Below are positions 30,532 to 41,006 of a stretch of 64,000 bases of DNA, piece by piece; the first letter of the stretch is position 1; every line of letters begins with the position of its first letter. The position numbers and the translations under genes were made by a program. The notes below the pieces were generated by a model. It was not told the DNA's origin. It worked only from the letters and a program-made list of their open reading frames with translations, and did no database searches. Location of the stretch: NCBI GenBank assembly GCA_902805855.1, contig CADCUJ010000085.1, positions 1 through 64,000 of the forward strand, written 5' to 3'. The DNA comes from an uncultured Nocardioidaceae bacterium. Its GTDB lineage: Bacteria > Actinomycetota > Actinomycetes > Propionibacteriales > Nocardioidaceae.

Positions 30532-31637
30532 TGTCTCGCCTCCTCCCGGGCCCAGGCGTCGGCGTCGAGCACGTCGTCGACGCTCAGGTCGTTACCAGTC
30601 GAGGGTACGTCGTGGCGCCCGAGAACACGCTCGACCGTGGCGACGATGTCGGTGAAGCGCAGCCGACCGGACAAGAACGCCTCGACGCAGACCTCGTTCG
30701 CGGCGTTGTAGACCGCCGGCGCGGTGCCGCCGAGAAGCCCCGCCTCGCGGGCCAGCGCCACCGCCGGGAAGGCCTCGGCGTCGAGCGGCAGGAACTGCCA
30801 GTTCTGCGCCGTGGTCCAGTCGACCGCCCCAGCGACGTCGGGGACGCGGTCAGGCCAGGACAGGCCGAGCGCGATCGGGATCATCATCGTCGGAGGCGAG
30901 GCCTGGGCCAGGGTCGAGCCGTCGTGGAACTCGACCATCGAGTGCACCACCGACGTGGGGTGCACGACGACCTCGATCCGCTCGAACGGGATGCCGAACA
31001 GCAGGTGCGCCTCGATCACCTCCAGGCCCTTGTTGACCAGGGTCGCCGAGTTGATGGTCACCACCGGTCCCATGGACCAGGTGGGGTGGGCCAGGGCCTC
31101 CTGCGGGGTCACGTCGTGCAGGTCCTCGCGGTTCCGCCCCCGGAACGGTCCGCCACTTGCGGTGAGCACCAGCCGGCGGACCTCGCCGGGGTCGCCCCCG
31201 CGCAGGCACTGCGCCAGCGCGCTGTGCTCGGAGTCCACGGGCACGATCTGACCGGGCCGGGCGCGCGCGGTCACGACCGGACCGCCGATGATCAGTGACT
31301 CCTTGTTGGCCAGGGCCAGCGTGTTGCCGGCCTCGAGCGCGGCCAGGGTGGGTCGTAGCCCGACCGCGCCGGTGATCGCGTTCAGCACCACGTCGCAGGA
31401 GATGCCCGCCGCCTCCTGAGAGGCCGCTTCGCCGGTGCCGGCGAACGAAGGGGCGAACTCCTCGCACTGCGCGTCGAACAGGTCGCGGTTGCCGCCTCCG
31501 GCGGTCAGCGCCACGACCTTGAACCGGGCGGGGTTGGCGCGCACGACTGCGAGTGCCTGAGTGCCGACCGAGCCCGTCGACCCGAGGACGACGACCTCGC
31601 GCACGGGTCTCGGAGCTGACTCTGGAGCCTGGGTCAC
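30528..31637 (-). CDS. dxr: 1-deoxy-D-xylulose 5-phosphate reductoisomerase
   Basis: Trimmed to GTG at 31637; [59 protein letters not shown]. Confidence 0.96.
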   Translation of the reverse strand: MTQAPESAPRPVREVVVLGSTGSVGTQALAVVRANPARFKVVALTAGGGNRDLFDAQCEEFAPSFAGTGEAASQEAAGISCDVVLNAITGAVGLRPTLAALEAGNTLALANKESLIIGGPVVTARARPGQIVPVDSEHSALAQCLRGGDPGEVRRLVLTASGGPFRGRNREDLHDVTPQEALAHPTWSMGPVVTINSATLVNKGLEVIEAHLLFGIPFERIEVVVHPTSVVHSMVEFHDGSTLAQASPPTMMIPIALGLSWPDRVPDVAGAVDWTTAQNWQFLPLDAEAFPAVALAREAGLLGGTAPAVYNAANEVCVEAFLSGRLRFTDIVATVERVLGRHDVPSTGNDLSVDDVLDADAWAREEARQ

Positions 31638-31746
31638 CGCACCATCATCGCGGAACCGACTTCTGCGGAAACACCTCCGTGACCCGAGGAGGCGGCCTAC
31701 AGTTCGTTGAGGAGCCGCTCTGAACCAGGCAAACCGGGAGGTCCAC

Positions 31747-32034
31747 ATGGTCGTGCGTCTGCGCGATTCGGCCCGGTTCTCGATGGCGAGCCTGAAGCTG
31801 ACGACGGCGACCGTCGGTGTGCTCGGCGTCACCGCGTTCTACCTCTACGGCCCTCCGGTCACGCCGTTGCTGAACGCGTCCGCGGTCTCGACCTGCAACG
31901 AGATGGCCGGGGCCAACTACCGCAGCTACCGCCTCGACTGGGTGGTCAGCGCGAGGCCGCACTGGACCTGCTGGAACGCCGCTGAGCCCACCCGACCGGC
32001 CGTCGACATGGGCTGGTGGGTCAGCACCGGCTGA
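31747..32034 (+). CDS. hypothetical secreted/anchored small protein
   Basis: 95 aa ORF with plausible RBS (GGGAGGT) and hydrophobic N-region [20 protein letters not shown]. Confidence 0.55.
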   Translation: MVVRLRDSARFSMASLKLTTATVGVLGVTAFYLYGPPVTPLLNASAVSTCNEMAGANYRSYRLDWVVSARPHWTCWNAAEPTRPAVDMGWWVSTG

Positions 32035-32072
32035 CGTAGTCGCCGGGCGGGCGCACGAGCGACCACCAGCCA

Positions 32073-33296
32073 TCAGTCCTCGCGCTGACCCCACGGTGAG
32101 CCGTACTCGGTCAGCAGGTCGAGGAAGGGCACCGCGTCGAAAGCCTCCGGCCCCAAGACACCGGCGCCGCTCCAGGTTCCCTTCGCGAGGAGCTCCAGGG
32201 CGATCACCGGGTTGATCGCGGTCTGCCACACCACGCACTGGTGTCCGTACTCCCGCATCGACCACTGGTTGTCCACGACGTGATAGAGGTACGTCGCTCG
32301 TGGCCGGCCGGCCTTGTCCTTGCCGGTGACGTGCACACCGGCGCAGGTCTTGCCACGCATCCGGTCGCCCAGGGAGGCTGGGTCGGGCAGGCACGCTGCC
32401 ACCACGTCGCGCGGTGAGACCTCTCCCCCGGGCACTCGTACCTTGTCGGTCCGGTCCAACCCCAGCTTGTGCAGCGTCTTCAAGACGTCGATGAACTCCG
32501 CGCCGAGGCCGTACTTGAACGTCACCCGCTTCGCCTCCACCCAGCGCGGCATCAAGAGCACCTCCTCGTGCTCCACGTTCACGCACTCCACGGCGCCGAT
32601 GCCCTCCGGGAAGTCGAACACCTCCGGGTCCGTGAACGGCTCGGTGGTGAACCAGCCACCGTCCACCTCCGACCTGGCCTTCTCCCACACCACCGGCGGG
32701 TTCAGGCACTCCTCGATGGTGGTCCAGATGGAGAAGGTGGGGGCGAACATCGGACCGTCGGGTCCCTCGACGGTCAGGTCCGCCCCGTCTCGCACTCCGA
32801 GCTCGTCGATCTCGCTGAACAGATGGTCGGCGGCGTACCTGGCAAGGACGTCGGAGAGCCCGGGCTCGACCCCGATGCCGCACAGAGCCAGACGCCCGCT
32901 CGCCTCCCACTCGGCGGCCTTGGCGAACTGGTGGTCCCCGAGCTTCACACCGGTTCGTGAGTACGGCGCCTCCGGATGCGGCTGCGACAGGCTCATCGCC
33001 ATGTCGAGGTAGTCGGCTCCTGCCTGGAACGCCCCGTCGAAGATCGACATCACGAAGCGCGGGTCCACCGCGTTCAGCACGTGGGTGGCGCGGTGCTCCC
33101 TGGCAAGCGCGGCCACCGCTTCCGCGCTGGAGGCGTCCACCTGCGCTGCGGTGAACCGCTCGTCGACCTCGGCCGCTCTCTGCGCACGCGTCAGGTCGTA
33201 GTCGGCAACCACGACGTGCTCGTAGAAGTCGCGGCGGGCGGCGATCGCGGTGAACGCCGCGCCGACCCCGCCGGCGCCCACCAGGAGCACGCGCAT
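32073..33296 (-). CDS. saccharopine dehydrogenase family protein
   Basis: MRVLLVGAGGVGAAFTAIAARRDFYEHVVVADYDLTRAQRAAE...ATHVLNAVDPRFVMSIFDGAFQAGADYLDMAMS...GIGVEPGLSDVLARYA. Confidence 0.88.
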   Translation of the reverse strand: MRVLLVGAGGVGAAFTAIAARRDFYEHVVVADYDLTRAQRAAEVDERFTAAQVDASSAEAVAALAREHRATHVLNAVDPRFVMSIFDGAFQAGADYLDMAMSLSQPHPEAPYSRTGVKLGDHQFAKAAEWEASGRLALCGIGVEPGLSDVLARYAADHLFSEIDELGVRDGADLTVEGPDGPMFAPTFSIWTTIEECLNPPVVWEKARSEVDGGWFTTEPFTDPEVFDFPEGIGAVECVNVEHEEVLLMPRWVEAKRVTFKYGLGAEFIDVLKTLHKLGLDRTDKVRVPGGEVSPRDVVAACLPDPASLGDRMRGKTCAGVHVTGKDKAGRPRATYLYHVVDNQWSMREYGHQCVVWQTAINPVIALELLAKGTWSGAGVLGPEAFDAVPFLDLLTEYGSPWGQRED

Positions 33297-33302
33297 CGGC
33301 GG

Positions 33303-34742
33303 CTAGGCGCCGATGTAGGACATCACGTGCTTGACGCGCGTGTAGTCCTCCAGCCCGTACATCGACAGGTCCTTGCCATAACCGGAGTGCTTGAAGCCGC
33401 CGTGCGGCATCTCCGCGACGATCGGGATGTGGGTGTTGATCCACACGCACCCGAAGTCAAGGCCCCTGGCCATCCGCATCGCCCGGCCGTGGTCCTTGGT
33501 CCAGACCGAGGAGGCCAGGCCGTACTCCACGCCGTTGGCCCACCGCAGCGCCTCGCCCTCGTCGGTGAACTTCTGCACGGTGATCACCGGGCCGAAGATC
33601 TCGTCCTGGATGGCCTCGTCGTCTTGCTGCAGCCCGGAGACCACGGTCGGTGAGTAGAAGTAGCCCTTCTCGCCCTGCCTGCTACCGCCGACCTCGATCT
33701 TCGCGTGGTCCGGGAGCCGCTGGACCATCCCACTCACCCGGGCCAGCTGGTTCTCGTTGTTGAGCGGCCCGTACATCACCTCGGAGTCGTCGGGCGCACC
33801 GGTGCGAGTGGCCTTGGCCTGCTCGGTCAGCGCGGCCACGAAGTCCGCGTGCACTCCGGGCCCGGCGAGCACGCGGGTGGCCGCCGTACAGTCCTGACCG
33901 GCGTTGAAGTAGCCGGCGGCCGCGATCCCCTCTGCCGCGGCCGCCACGTCTGCGTCGTCGAAGACGATCACCGGCGCCTTGCCGCCGAGCTCGAGATGCG
34001 CCCGCTTCAGCTGGGCCGCCGCGGACCCGGCGACCTCCATGCCTGCGCGCACCGAGCCGGTGATCGAGACCATCTGCGGGACCGGGTGCTCCACGAGCGA
34101 GCGGCCGGTGTCTCGGTCACCGCAGATCACGTTGAACACGCCCGGCGGGAGGAACTCCTGGGCCATCTCCGCGAACAGCGTCGTCGACGCGGGGGTGGTG
34201 TCGCTGGGCTTGAGCACGACTGCGTTCCCGGCTGCGAGCGCCGGAGCGATCTTCCAGACCATCATCATCAGCGGGTAGTTCCACGGCGTGACCTGGGCGA
34301 CCACGCCGACGGGTTCGCGGCGGACCATCGAGGTGTGGTCCTTCATGTACTCCCCGGCCGAGCGCCCTTCGAGCACCCGGGCCGCCCCGGCGAAGAAGCG
34401 GATCTGGTCCACGCAGGGCGGAAGCTCCTCCTCCTCGGTCAGCGCGACCGGCTTGCCGGTGTTCTGCGACTCGACCTTGACGAACTCCGCCGTCCGCGAC
34501 TCCAACGCGTCGGCCATCTTCAGCAGCGCCTTCTGTCGCTCGGCCGGGGTGGTCTCCCGCCACGTCTCGAAGGCATCGGCTGCCGCACGCATCGCGCGAT
34601 CCACGTCCTCCGGACCCGAGTGAGCTGCCTGCGCGTAGACGTCGCCGGTGGTGGGATCGACGAGGTCGTACGTCGCTCCGGACGCTGCGGCGACGCTCTC
34701 CCCGCCGATGACGTTGCGGAACTGCTGTGCTGACTGCGCCAT
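33303..34742 (-). CDS. aldehyde dehydrogenase, gamma-aminobutyraldehyde dehydrogenase-like
   Basis: 479 aa; [65 protein letters not shown]. Confidence 0.9.
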   Translation of the reverse strand: MAQSAQQFRNVIGGESVAAASGATYDLVDPTTGDVYAQAAHSGPEDVDRAMRAAADAFETWRETTPAERQKALLKMADALESRTAEFVKVESQNTGKPVALTEEEELPPCVDQIRFFAGAARVLEGRSAGEYMKDHTSMVRREPVGVVAQVTPWNYPLMMMVWKIAPALAAGNAVVLKPSDTTPASTTLFAEMAQEFLPPGVFNVICGDRDTGRSLVEHPVPQMVSITGSVRAGMEVAGSAAAQLKRAHLELGGKAPVIVFDDADVAAAAEGIAAAGYFNAGQDCTAATRVLAGPGVHADFVAALTEQAKATRTGAPDDSEVMYGPLNNENQLARVSGMVQRLPDHAKIEVGGSRQGEKGYFYSPTVVSGLQQDDEAIQDEIFGPVITVQKFTDEGEALRWANGVEYGLASSVWTKDHGRAMRMARGLDFGCVWINTHIPIVAEMPHGGFKHSGYGKDLSMYGLEDYTRVKHVMSYIGA

Positions 34743-34766
34743 GGCGCGAGCCTAGCCACCCGACGA

Positions 34767-34805
34767 CGGATCCGACATAGGAAACGCAGAACTCCTTCGG
34801 ATCCG
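34767..34805. promoter_or_regulatory. two copies of CGGATCCG 31 bp apart upstream of the ALDH gene
   Basis: CGGATCCG at 34767-34774 and 34798-34805. Confidence 0.4.
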
Positions 34806-34879
34806 TTGGCATTTCAGCGCATCGACCACGACATCGCCCTCCTGCGGGTCCCACCGACCCCGGGCGCTCTCCCCAGGAC

Positions 34880-35890
34880 TCAGGGGACGTCGCGGCACTC
34901 CCGTAGCCACCGGGGATAGTCCCAGGAGGACAGGAACCGACGGCCCGCGCGGCGGCCGGCGGCGAGCAGCAGGTCCTGCTGCTCGTCGGTGATGTCGAAG
35001 TCGATGGCACCGATCTCCCCGGTCTCCACCTCGACGCTGCGCGCGAGGTTGCACGGCTCGAGAACGTGCTCGGCCTGCGAGCCCTCGATCGAGGTCTGCA
35101 CCAGCGCGACTCCGATCGACACCGGACCGCGCACGGGCTCGGCCGGCTCGTCGGTCTCGAGGTCGAGCGCGTCCAGCCGGACGCCGATCGTCGGCCACCG
35201 CGGCGGATTCTCGTCGTCCCGGTCGAAGATGCTGATCGGGTAGTTCGACAGCATGCCTCCGTCGACCAGGGTCGAGGTCCCGTGAGGCCCCTTCAGCGCG
35301 ACCGGCTCGAAGAAGAACGGGATCGACGAGGACGCGCGCACCGCGTCCGCGACGCCCTGCTCGTCCGGGTCCAGGCCGTACTCGGCGTAGTCCCAGGGCA
35401 GCTTCACCAAGCGCCTGCGGGACAGGTCGCTCGCGGTGACGGCCAGCGAGTACCGGTGGTGGACGCCCCCGTCGCCACCCGGGTCGTCGGTGCGAAGGTC
35501 ACCGAAGGTCCGCACGTCCAGGTCGCGGAGCACGCTCGTGAGCCAGTCCGCGAGGTAGTTGCCTTCGTAGGCGCCATCCTCGAGGAGCACCGAGGCTGCG
35601 TCGCTGAGGAACGCCAGCGGGCCCAGGTACCTGCCGGGGAACCCTCGGTCGCGGAACTTCGAGTAGTCGAGGGTGCGGGTGATGTCGGCGAGCGTCGACA
35701 GTGGGGCGCCGTACTTCTGCAACGCCGCGAGGACCGACCCGACGATGGCGCCTGCCGAGGTCCCCGCGACCCTCGGGAACCGGTAGCCCGCCTCGGCCAG
35801 AGACAGCGTCGCACCCACCAGCGCGATGCCCTTGACCCCGCCGCCTTCGAGCACCAGGTCGGTGACGAGCTCGGACTCGGGGGCTGCCAC
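34880..35890 (-). CDS. patatin-like phospholipase family protein
   Basis: LVLEGGGVKGIALVGATLSLAEAGYRFPRVAGTSAGAIVGSVLAA (GxSxG); VDGGMLSNYPISIFDRD (DGG). Confidence 0.92.
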   Translation of the reverse strand: MAAPESELVTDLVLEGGGVKGIALVGATLSLAEAGYRFPRVAGTSAGAIVGSVLAALQKYGAPLSTLADITRTLDYSKFRDRGFPGRYLGPLAFLSDAASVLLEDGAYEGNYLADWLTSVLRDLDVRTFGDLRTDDPGGDGGVHHRYSLAVTASDLSRRRLVKLPWDYAEYGLDPDEQGVADAVRASSSIPFFFEPVALKGPHGTSTLVDGGMLSNYPISIFDRDDENPPRWPTIGVRLDALDLETDEPAEPVRGPVSIGVALVQTSIEGSQAEHVLEPCNLARSVEVETGEIGAIDFDITDEQQDLLLAAGRRAGRRFLSSWDYPRWLRECRDVP

Positions 35891-35924
35891 GGCCCGACCC
35901 TAGCGACCAGGCGAGGGTCGTGCC

Positions 35925-37574
35925 TCAGCCGGTGAACACCGCTCGGCCCTCGACGTAGGTCGCCACCACGCGAGCTGCCGCGATCTCCGCCGGGTCCTCC
36001 TCGAACGGGTCCCGGTCCAAGACGGCGAGGTCGGCGAGCTGGCCGGCCTCGAGCGTGCCGGTGTGGTCGAGATGGTTCACGAACGCGGAGCCGCTGGTGT
36101 AGGCGGCGAAGGCCTGCTCGATGCTCAGCGCCTGCTCGGGCAGGAACGGCTCGGAACCCGCGCGGCCCGGCTCGCGGTAGGCCGTGCGGTTGACCGCGAC
36201 GTGGATCCCCAGCAGTGGATTCGGGCTGGTCACCGGCCAGTCGCTTCCGGCGGCGAGCCGGCCGCCGGCTCGGGCGAGGTCGGCGAACGGGTACTGCCAC
36301 GACGCGACTTCTGCCTCCAGGTAGGGCAGCGTCAGCTCGGTCATCTGCTCGTCGAGGTGTGCCCACAGCGCCTGGATGTTGGCGCTGACCCCCAGCTCGG
36401 CGAACCGTGCCTGGTCTTGTGGATGCACCATCTGGAGGTGTGCGATGTGGTGGCGCAGGTCGTTGCCCCCGTTGGCCCTGCGGGCCGCCTCGAACGCGTC
36501 CAGGGCCTCACGCACAGCTCGGTCGCCGATCGCGTGCACATGCACCTGGAAGCCGGCCGCGTCGAGACCGGTCACCGCCTCGTTGAGCCGCTCCGGCGCG
36601 ACGAACGAGAGCCCGGTGTTGCCCGTTGGCCGACCCGAGCGGTCGAGGTAGGCCACGGACATCGCGGCGGTGTAGTTCTCCGCGATCCCGTCCTGCATGA
36701 TCTTCACGGCAGCAGGATGGAACCCGTCGCGCCGAAGGGCCCGCCTGCGCTCGACCAGCCCCTCGAGCTGCTCCACCCCGTATCCACGCTCCCACCACAG
36801 CGCGCCGCGCACCCGGGCGGTGAGCGCCCCCGCGTCGGCTGCCCGCACGTACGCCGAGGAGGGGTCGTCGACCGCGACGTAGTCGCCCAGCAGCGCGTCC
36901 TGCCAGGCCGTGACCCCCAGTGAGTGCAGGTAGGCCTGCGCCGCCAGCAGGGCCTGGTCGTACTCCTCGGCCGTGGTCGTGGTCATCTGGCCCGAGATCA
37001 GCGACATCGCCCCCTCGTGCAAGGTTCCGGTGGGCCGTCCGTCGGCGTCGCGCTCGAGGCGCCCGTCGACCGGGTCCGGCGTCCGGTGGTCGATCCCAGC
37101 CAGCTCCATTGCCCGGCTGTTGACCCAGGCGCCGTGGTGGTCACGGTTGGGAAGGAACACCGGTCGGTCGGGCACGACGGCGTCCAGGTCGGCCGCCAGC
37201 GGACCGCCGGGGCCGAACGCGGCCAGGCCCCAGCCGCCGCCGCCGATCCAGAGCCGGTCCGGGTTGTCGTCGGCGTACTCCTTGACCGCCGCGAGGTACT
37301 CCTCGCGGGTGGACAGCGACGACAGGTCGCACCGGACCCGCTCGAGGCCGCCCTGCACCGGGTGCACGTGCGCGTCCTGGAATCCCGGGAGCAACAGTCC
37401 CCCGGCCAGGTCGACCACGTCATCGGCGTCGGTCGCGCGCTCGGCCAGGTCGTCGTCGGTCCCCACGGCGACGATCCGGCCACCGGCCACCAGGGCCCCG
37501 CACCCACGCCGGTGCCGGCGGCCGTCGAACGCCGAGCCGTTGCGGAACAAGGTGCCAGCCACCGCCATCGCCAC
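35925..37574 (-). CDS. amidohydrolase family protein (YtcJ-like)
   Basis: LLLPGFQDAHVHPVQGG; VHVHAIGDRAVREALDAFEAA; AAGSDWPVTSPNPLLGIHVAV. Confidence 0.9.
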   Translation of the reverse strand: MAMAVAGTLFRNGSAFDGRRHRRGCGALVAGGRIVAVGTDDDLAERATDADDVVDLAGGLLLPGFQDAHVHPVQGGLERVRCDLSSLSTREEYLAAVKEYADDNPDRLWIGGGGWGLAAFGPGGPLAADLDAVVPDRPVFLPNRDHHGAWVNSRAMELAGIDHRTPDPVDGRLERDADGRPTGTLHEGAMSLISGQMTTTTAEEYDQALLAAQAYLHSLGVTAWQDALLGDYVAVDDPSSAYVRAADAGALTARVRGALWWERGYGVEQLEGLVERRRALRRDGFHPAAVKIMQDGIAENYTAAMSVAYLDRSGRPTGNTGLSFVAPERLNEAVTGLDAAGFQVHVHAIGDRAVREALDAFEAARRANGGNDLRHHIAHLQMVHPQDQARFAELGVSANIQALWAHLDEQMTELTLPYLEAEVASWQYPFADLARAGGRLAAGSDWPVTSPNPLLGIHVAVNRTAYREPGRAGSEPFLPEQALSIEQAFAAYTSGSAFVNHLDHTGTLEAGQLADLAVLDRDPFEEDPAEIAAARVVATYVEGRAVFTG

Positions 37575-37729
37575 CTGCCTCCTTCGGAATCCGTAGTCAT
37601 GAGAGGATAGACAAGCGAGATGAGCGACGACTCACGGCCGTTACCACGGAATCACTTGCTCGCCGCGTCGGCAAGGAGCAAGATGGTGCCGCAGCTCCTG
37701 CCACCGACGCCCTCGAGAGAGAGCAACAC

Positions 37730-39151
37730 ATGTCACCGGAAACAAGCAAGCCGCGCCCGGACGCCGCGGGGCCCGCGATGGAGCCCGAGGCCTACTCCCG
37801 GATGCAGAAGTCCGCCCGCGACCACCTGTGGATGCACTTCACCCGGATGTCGAGCTACGACCAGGCCGACGTACCGGTCATCGTCCGGGGCGAGGGCGCC
37901 TACGTGTACGACGCGCGTGGCCGGCGCTATCTCGACGCCCTGGCCGGACTGTTCGTGAACCAGCTGGGGCACGGGCGCACCGACCTGGCCGAGGCGGGAG
38001 CGCGGCAGGCCAAGGAGCTGGCGTTCTTCCCGCTCTGGTCCTACGCGCATCCCACCGCCGTCGCGCTCGCGGAGCGGGTCGCGAACATGGCGCCCGGGGA
38101 CCTCAACCGGGTCTTCTTCACCAGCGGCGGGGGCGAGGCCGTCGAGACGGCCTGGAAGCTGGCCAAGAACTACTTCAAGCTCACCGGCAGGCCGATGAAG
38201 CACAAGGTGATCAGCCGCAACATCGCCTACCACGGCACCACCCAGGGTGCGCTCTCGATCACCGGGCTCCCGAGCCTCAAGGCGGTCTTCGAGCCGCTGG
38301 TGCCCAGCACCTTCCGGGTGCCGAACACGAACTTCTACCGCGCCCCACAGCACGGCGACGACCAGGAGGCGTTCGGTCGCTGGGCAGCCGACCAGATCGC
38401 CGTGGCGATCGAGGACGAGGGCCCCGAGACCGTCGCCGCCGTCTTCCTCGAGCCGGTGCAGAACGCCGGCGGCTGCTTCCCGCCGCCGCCGGGCTACTTC
38501 CAGCGGGTGCGGGAGATCTGCGACGAGTACGACGTGCTGCTGGTCAGCGACGAGGTGATCTGCGCCTTCGGCAGGCTCGGCCACATGTTCGGCGCCGAGC
38601 GCTACGGCTACCAGCCGGACATGATCACCTGCGCCAAGGGACTGACCTCCGGCTACGCGCCGCTCGGCGCGATGATCGCCTCCGACCGGCTCATGGAGCC
38701 GTTCTTGGAGGGCACGGCCATGTTCGCGCACGGCTACACCTTCGGTGGGCACCCGGTCTCGGCGGCGGTGGCCATGGCGAACCTCGACGCCTTCGAGAAC
38801 GAGGGCATAAACCAGCACGTGCTGGACAAACAGGACGCCTTCCGGGCGACCTTGGAGAAGCTCACCGACCTGCCGATCGTCGGCGACATCCGTGGGGACG
38901 GGTACTTCTACGGCATCGAGCTGGTCAAGGACAAGGCGACCAAGGAGACCTTCGACGACGCCGAGTCCGAGAAGCTGCTGAGGGGCTTCTTGTCCAAGGC
39001 CCTGTTCGAGGCCGGCCTGTACTGCCGCGCCGACGACCGTGGCGACCCTGTCGTTCAGCTGTCGCCGCCGCTGATCTGCGACCAGCAGCACTTCGACGAG
39101 ATCGAGCAAGGACTGCGCTCGGTGCTGGACGAGGCGATCTCGCACCTCTGA
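37730..39151 (+). CDS. class-III aminotransferase (putrescine/omega-amine aminotransferase type)
   Basis: YDARGRRYLDALAGLFVNQLGHGRTDL; FFTSGGGEAVETAWKLAKNYFKLTG; LLVSDEVICAFGRLGHMFGAERYGYQPDMITCAKGLTSGYAPLGAMI. Confidence 0.92.
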   Translation: MSPETSKPRPDAAGPAMEPEAYSRMQKSARDHLWMHFTRMSSYDQADVPVIVRGEGAYVYDARGRRYLDALAGLFVNQLGHGRTDLAEAGARQAKELAFFPLWSYAHPTAVALAERVANMAPGDLNRVFFTSGGGEAVETAWKLAKNYFKLTGRPMKHKVISRNIAYHGTTQGALSITGLPSLKAVFEPLVPSTFRVPNTNFYRAPQHGDDQEAFGRWAADQIAVAIEDEGPETVAAVFLEPVQNAGGCFPPPPGYFQRVREICDEYDVLLVSDEVICAFGRLGHMFGAERYGYQPDMITCAKGLTSGYAPLGAMIASDRLMEPFLEGTAMFAHGYTFGGHPVSAAVAMANLDAFENEGINQHVLDKQDAFRATLEKLTDLPIVGDIRGDGYFYGIELVKDKATKETFDDAESEKLLRGFLSKALFEAGLYCRADDRGDPVVQLSPPLICDQQHFDEIEQGLRSVLDEAISHL

Positions 39152-39215
39152 GCGGCGAGTGGGGCCGGTCGGGGCCGGTCGAAGCGGCCGGTCCCGCCGC
39201 CGAGGCATCGCCCCG

Positions 39216-40091
39216 TCAGGGTCGTCGGCGGCGCCACAGCTCGCCACCGATGACGATGGCGAACGAGACCAGGAACATCAGCGACCCGACCACGAACAGC
39301 TGCGGTGGGAAGCCCTTGAGCTTGCTGCCGTAGACGTAGAGCGGGAAGGTCACCGACTGGCCGGCGGTGAAGTTGGTGACGATGAAGTCGTCGAACGACA
39401 ACGAGAAGGCCAGCAGCGCGGCAGCGACGATGCCCGGCATCGCCAGCGGCAGCGTCACCCGGCGGAAGGTCTGCCACTCGTTGGCGTAGAGGTCCATCGC
39501 TGCCTGCTCGAGTCTCGAGTCCATCCCGACGAGCCGTGCCTTGACGGTGACCACCACGAACGACAGGCAGAACAAGACGTGCGCCAGCACGATCGTGATG
39601 AACCCCAGGACGCTGTCGAACCCGAGGCTGACGAACATCGCCAGCAGCGAGGCTCCCATCACCACCTCGGGGGTCGCCATGGGCAAGAAGATCACCAGGT
39701 TGGACGCGGCTCGCCCGCGGAAGGAGTGCCGGACGAGAGCGAAGGCCATCAAGGTGCCGAGCACCGTCGCCAGGATCGTCGCGGTGATGCTCACCGCGAA
39801 GCTCAGCCTGATCGACTCGCACAGGCCGTCCGGGTCACAGATCGTCGACCAGTTGCCCCAGGTGAACGCCTCGAACGCCGCGGTCGCCGAGCGACCGGAC
39901 GGCTGGTTGAACGACAAGGCGATGATGTAGCCGATCGGGACGAAGGTGTAGACCAGCACGAGGATCCCGATGAACAGCACGGCTCGGTCCGCCATCCAGC
40001 GGCCCAGCCTCGGCTTGCGAGGCGGCGCCTGCCTGGCGGTGCCTCCGGAGGTGGCGGCACCGGACGCGCCGCGGGTCAACGTGGTGGCCAT
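39216..40091 (-). CDS. potC: spermidine/putrescine-type ABC transporter permease (PotC-like)
   Basis: Trimmed to ATG at 40091; FVPIGYIIALSFNQPSGRS...MATPEVVMGASLLAMFVSLGF. Confidence 0.88.
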   Translation of the reverse strand: MATTLTRGASGAATSGGTARQAPPRKPRLGRWMADRAVLFIGILVLVYTFVPIGYIIALSFNQPSGRSATAAFEAFTWGNWSTICDPDGLCESIRLSFAVSITATILATVLGTLMAFALVRHSFRGRAASNLVIFLPMATPEVVMGASLLAMFVSLGFDSVLGFITIVLAHVLFCLSFVVVTVKARLVGMDSRLEQAAMDLYANEWQTFRRVTLPLAMPGIVAAALLAFSLSFDDFIVTNFTAGQSVTFPLYVYGSKLKGFPPQLFVVGSLMFLVSFAIVIGGELWRRRRP

Positions 40092-40999
40092 CAGACCAGC
40101 TTCTCCGTCCCGGCCCGGCGGACGTAGAAGATCACCATCACCAGCACGATCGCCATCAAGATGATCGACAGGCTGGCCGCGAGCGGGTAGTCCTTCTCGG
40201 TGATGAACGCCGCCTGGATCCGGTTGCCGATCATGTACTGCTTGGGGGTGCCGAGCAGCTCGGCGTTGATGTAGTCGCCGCTGGCGGGGATGAACGTCAG
40301 CAGCGTGCCCGAGACGACCCCGGGCAGGGACAGCGGGAACGTCACGTTCCGGAAGCCGGTGACCGGGCTGGAGTAGAGGTCCCCGGCCGCCTCGATCAGC
40401 CGGTAGTCGACCTTGTCCAGCGACGCGTACAGCGGCAGCGTCATGAACGGCAGGAAGTTGTAGGTGAGACCGGCGATGACCGCGACCGGCGTGGCGAGCA
40501 GTCGACCGTCGTCCGGAAGGATCGCGATGGTCTGCAGGAACTGGGTCACCGGTCCCTGGTCGGACAGGATCGCTGCCCACGACAAGGTGCGCAGCAAGAA
40601 GCTGGTGAAGAAGGGGGCGATCACCAGCACCAGCATCACGTTCTTCCAGCGGCCTGCCTTGAAGGCGATGGCGTAGGCCAGTGGGTAGCCGAGGATCAGG
40701 CACAGAGCCGTGGCGATGCCGGCGTAGGCGAAGGAGCGGGCGAACAGGTTCCAGGTGTCCACGACCGCGTCGAGGTAGTTCCGGAACTCCCAGGTCATCT
40801 GGTAGCCCGAGATGTAGGAGCCCGCGGGGTCGTAGAGCGAGGTGAAGAAGAGCTGGACCGTCGGGAAGAGGAAGAACAGCGCCAGCCAGAGCATCCCGGG
40901 GACCAGCAGCAGCCAGCCCCGACGGGCGCGTTGGGGGGTCGTGGTGCCTGTCCCTGGCGGGGTCTCCCCGGTCGACTGCACCGATGCGGGGTGGGTCAT
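40091..40999 (-). CDS. potB: spermidine/putrescine-type ABC transporter permease (PotB-like)
   Basis: 302 aa; FFTSFLLRTLSWAAIL; PLSLPGVVSGTLLTFIPASGDYINAELLGTPKQYMIGN. Confidence 0.9.
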   Translation of the reverse strand: MTHPASVQSTGETPPGTGTTTPQRARRGWLLLVPGMLWLALFFLFPTVQLFFTSLYDPAGSYISGYQMTWEFRNYLDAVVDTWNLFARSFAYAGIATALCLILGYPLAYAIAFKAGRWKNVMLVLVIAPFFTSFLLRTLSWAAILSDQGPVTQFLQTIAILPDDGRLLATPVAVIAGLTYNFLPFMTLPLYASLDKVDYRLIEAAGDLYSSPVTGFRNVTFPLSLPGVVSGTLLTFIPASGDYINAELLGTPKQYMIGNRIQAAFITEKDYPLAASLSIILMAIVLVMVIFYVRRAGTEKLV

Positions 41000-41006
41000 C
41001 GCCTGC

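Noticed and set aside
31645-33450. 601-aa minus-strand ORF over the saccharopine dehydrogenase gene
   Set aside because: Out-of-frame reading of 32073-33296, which carries the domain signal.
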